23,925 nucleotides of DNA from DAOPXV01 sp035352535. GTDB taxonomy: Bacteria; Muiribacteriota; UBA9980. The position numbers and the translations under genes are program-made. Below are positions 22,990 to 23,925 of the stretch, piece by piece; position 1 is the first letter of the stretch; the number at the start of each line of letters is the position of its first letter. The DNA is taken from positions 1-23,925 of the forward strand of contig CAZJFS010000057.1 of assembly GCA_964545075.1 (NCBI GenBank), given 5' to 3'. The notes under the pieces are model-generated. The model did not search any database. It was not told where the DNA came from and saw nothing but the letters and a program-made list of their open reading frames with translations.

Positions 22990-23925
22990 CTATTTCACCT
23001 TTGATATTTTATATGTGCTGAACTGTGATGAAAGGATGGCCCTGTATCTGTCAGGCATATACCTTCCGACGTACGGTATTAACGATAGAAACGAACATGT
23101 GGTTATTTCAGGAGTGTACCAGATGGTGAGATCTTTCATTATTTCAGACGGACTGAATTTGTCGCACACTAAATTGCCCATGATATTCGTGTTTCCGCAT
23201 GTGGTAATGCCGTCCTGGGCGTAAACCGGCGATAATATCCTGCAATTGGCCTGCGTTTTTAATTTACCCATGCATATTATCGAGAATGGAACGCTTCTGT
23301 CCCCGTCCTTGGGTTTGTGAATTATATCGCCGGTCACGGTCAGATTTCCGTTGACGACGATCTGACCCGCGCCGTAAAATGTGCCTGAAATAGAAGCGTC
23401 GCCTTCAATGTAATAAACGCCGTCTATTTGTATGACGCCCGCGCTGTCGCGTATCGTCGAGTCGTTATTGAAATCGGTGCCGCTTTCGAATATGAGCGTG
23501 GCTTTTTTCTTGTATTGGTCGGGCAGATAAATATTTTCTATTATTCCCTTCGTTTCAGCCTTGGCTTCCTTTTCAAAGAATGAATAGGAATAACCTGCTT
23601 TCTGTGACTGGTAATAATAAACTCCGGCGCCGACCGGAACGAAAAAAATGTAAAAAGTGAAACCTATTCCGCGGATTTTAGTAAAGGTTTTCTTGACATT
23701 TCCGCTTATTTTCATGTTAAGCGTCGGCGATAAACACCAGTCGCCGAAAAGCTGAGTGTTGCCCTTCTTCGATGCCAGCCCCGCGACGACCTTTACTATG
23801 CCGACGACGCCGACCGGAGGCACGGAAACATAAGGGAACCAGGGGATGCCGTCACAGGGGATGCCCATAAGATACGCGGATGGAAGATAGCATTTGCCTG
23901 AACCGGCGTTTGGAAACATCGTTAT
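22990..23925 (-). CDS. Beta-rich pilus-operon protein, 5' end outside window
   Basis: At least 311 residues are visible, and the frame is open to the window edge. The ATG at 23919 gives no signal or prepilin leader, so the true start is probably beyond the window. The visible part contains a short hydrophobic stretch, GIGFTFYIFFVPVGAGVYYY, then a region of short beta-strand repeats: GVYYIEGDASISGTFYGAGQ, IVVNGNLTVTGDI, then ANCRILSPVYAQDGITTCGN and TNIMGNLVCDKFSP. Such valine/glycine ladders are seen in beta-solenoid parts of PilX-like or polymer-forming proteins; this is inference. It lies 18 bases upstream of the PilV-like gene, so it belongs to the same operon. It could be the GspK/PilX-like member, but that cannot be confirmed without the N-terminus. 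Confidence 0.65.
   Translation of the reverse strand: MTMFPNAGSGKCYLPSAYLMGIPCDGIPWFPYVSVPPVGVVGIVKVVAGLASKKGNTQLFGDWCLSPTLNMKISGNVKKTFTKIRGIGFTFYIFFVPVGAGVYYYQSQKAGYSYSFFEKEAKAETKGIIENIYLPDQYKKKATLIFESGTDFNNDSTIRDSAGVIQIDGVYYIEGDASISGTFYGAGQIVVNGNLTVTGDIIHKPKDGDRSVPFSIICMGKLKTQANCRILSPVYAQDGITTCGNTNIMGNLVCDKFSPSEIMKDLTIWYTPEITTCSFLSLIPYVGRYMPDRYRAILSSQFSTYKISKVK

Overview
The window looks like a chromosomal piece of an uncultured-type, probably diderm (Gram-negative-like) bacterium. It has a murC/ftsQ/ftsA/ftsZ division cluster, an AsmA-like exported protein and type IV-pilin-like secretion or pilus subunits. The FtsZ core reads somewhat Firmicutes-like, so I cannot place the organism by eye; candidate phyla rich in such gene mixtures are possible, but that is inference. 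There are no rRNA or tRNA genes, insertion sequences, CRISPR arrays or phage genes.

Region 1 (1-3815, + strand) is the 3' end of a dcw-type cluster: the MurC C-terminus, a gap with a good sigma-70-like promoter, then ftsQ, ftsA and ftsZ, closed by a strong intrinsic terminator. FtsA and FtsZ carry their nucleotide motifs, and their C-termini (amphipathic helix; DIPAFLRK peptide) suggest the usual membrane tethering of the Z-ring.

Region 2 (3830-14727, + strand) is a tightly packed run of eight genes with short gaps or overlaps: a radical SAM protein of the uncharacterised YgiQ/TIGR03960-like type, an exported protein of unknown function, a PfkB/adenosine-kinase-like kinase, an exported AsmA-like protein with a 24-residue tandem repeat, a MoxR-type AAA+ ATPase overlapping a 696-aa partner, an exported beta-propeller protein and uridine kinase. 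The MoxR ATPase plus its partner (an N-terminal TraB/TIKI/ChaN-like domain and a C-terminal domain I cannot name) is the best candidate for a poorly described system. Two nucleoside kinases in the run hint at nucleoside salvage, but most of the genes have no obvious shared pathway.

Region 3 (14758-20382, - strand) is one very large gene. It encodes CheB methylesterase, CheR methyltransferase, a coiled coil, about six PAS domains, a GAF domain, a histidine kinase and a receiver, all in one 1874-residue chain. It converges on udk and has its own candidate promoter.

Region 4 (20543-23925, - strand) is the end of a pseudopilin operon: a partial protein with beta-strand-rich repeats, a PilV/GspI-like small pseudopilin with Ala instead of Gly at the cleavage site, and a 623-residue PilW/GspJ-like pseudopilin with a large helical extension. 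A 15-bp-stem terminator ends it.
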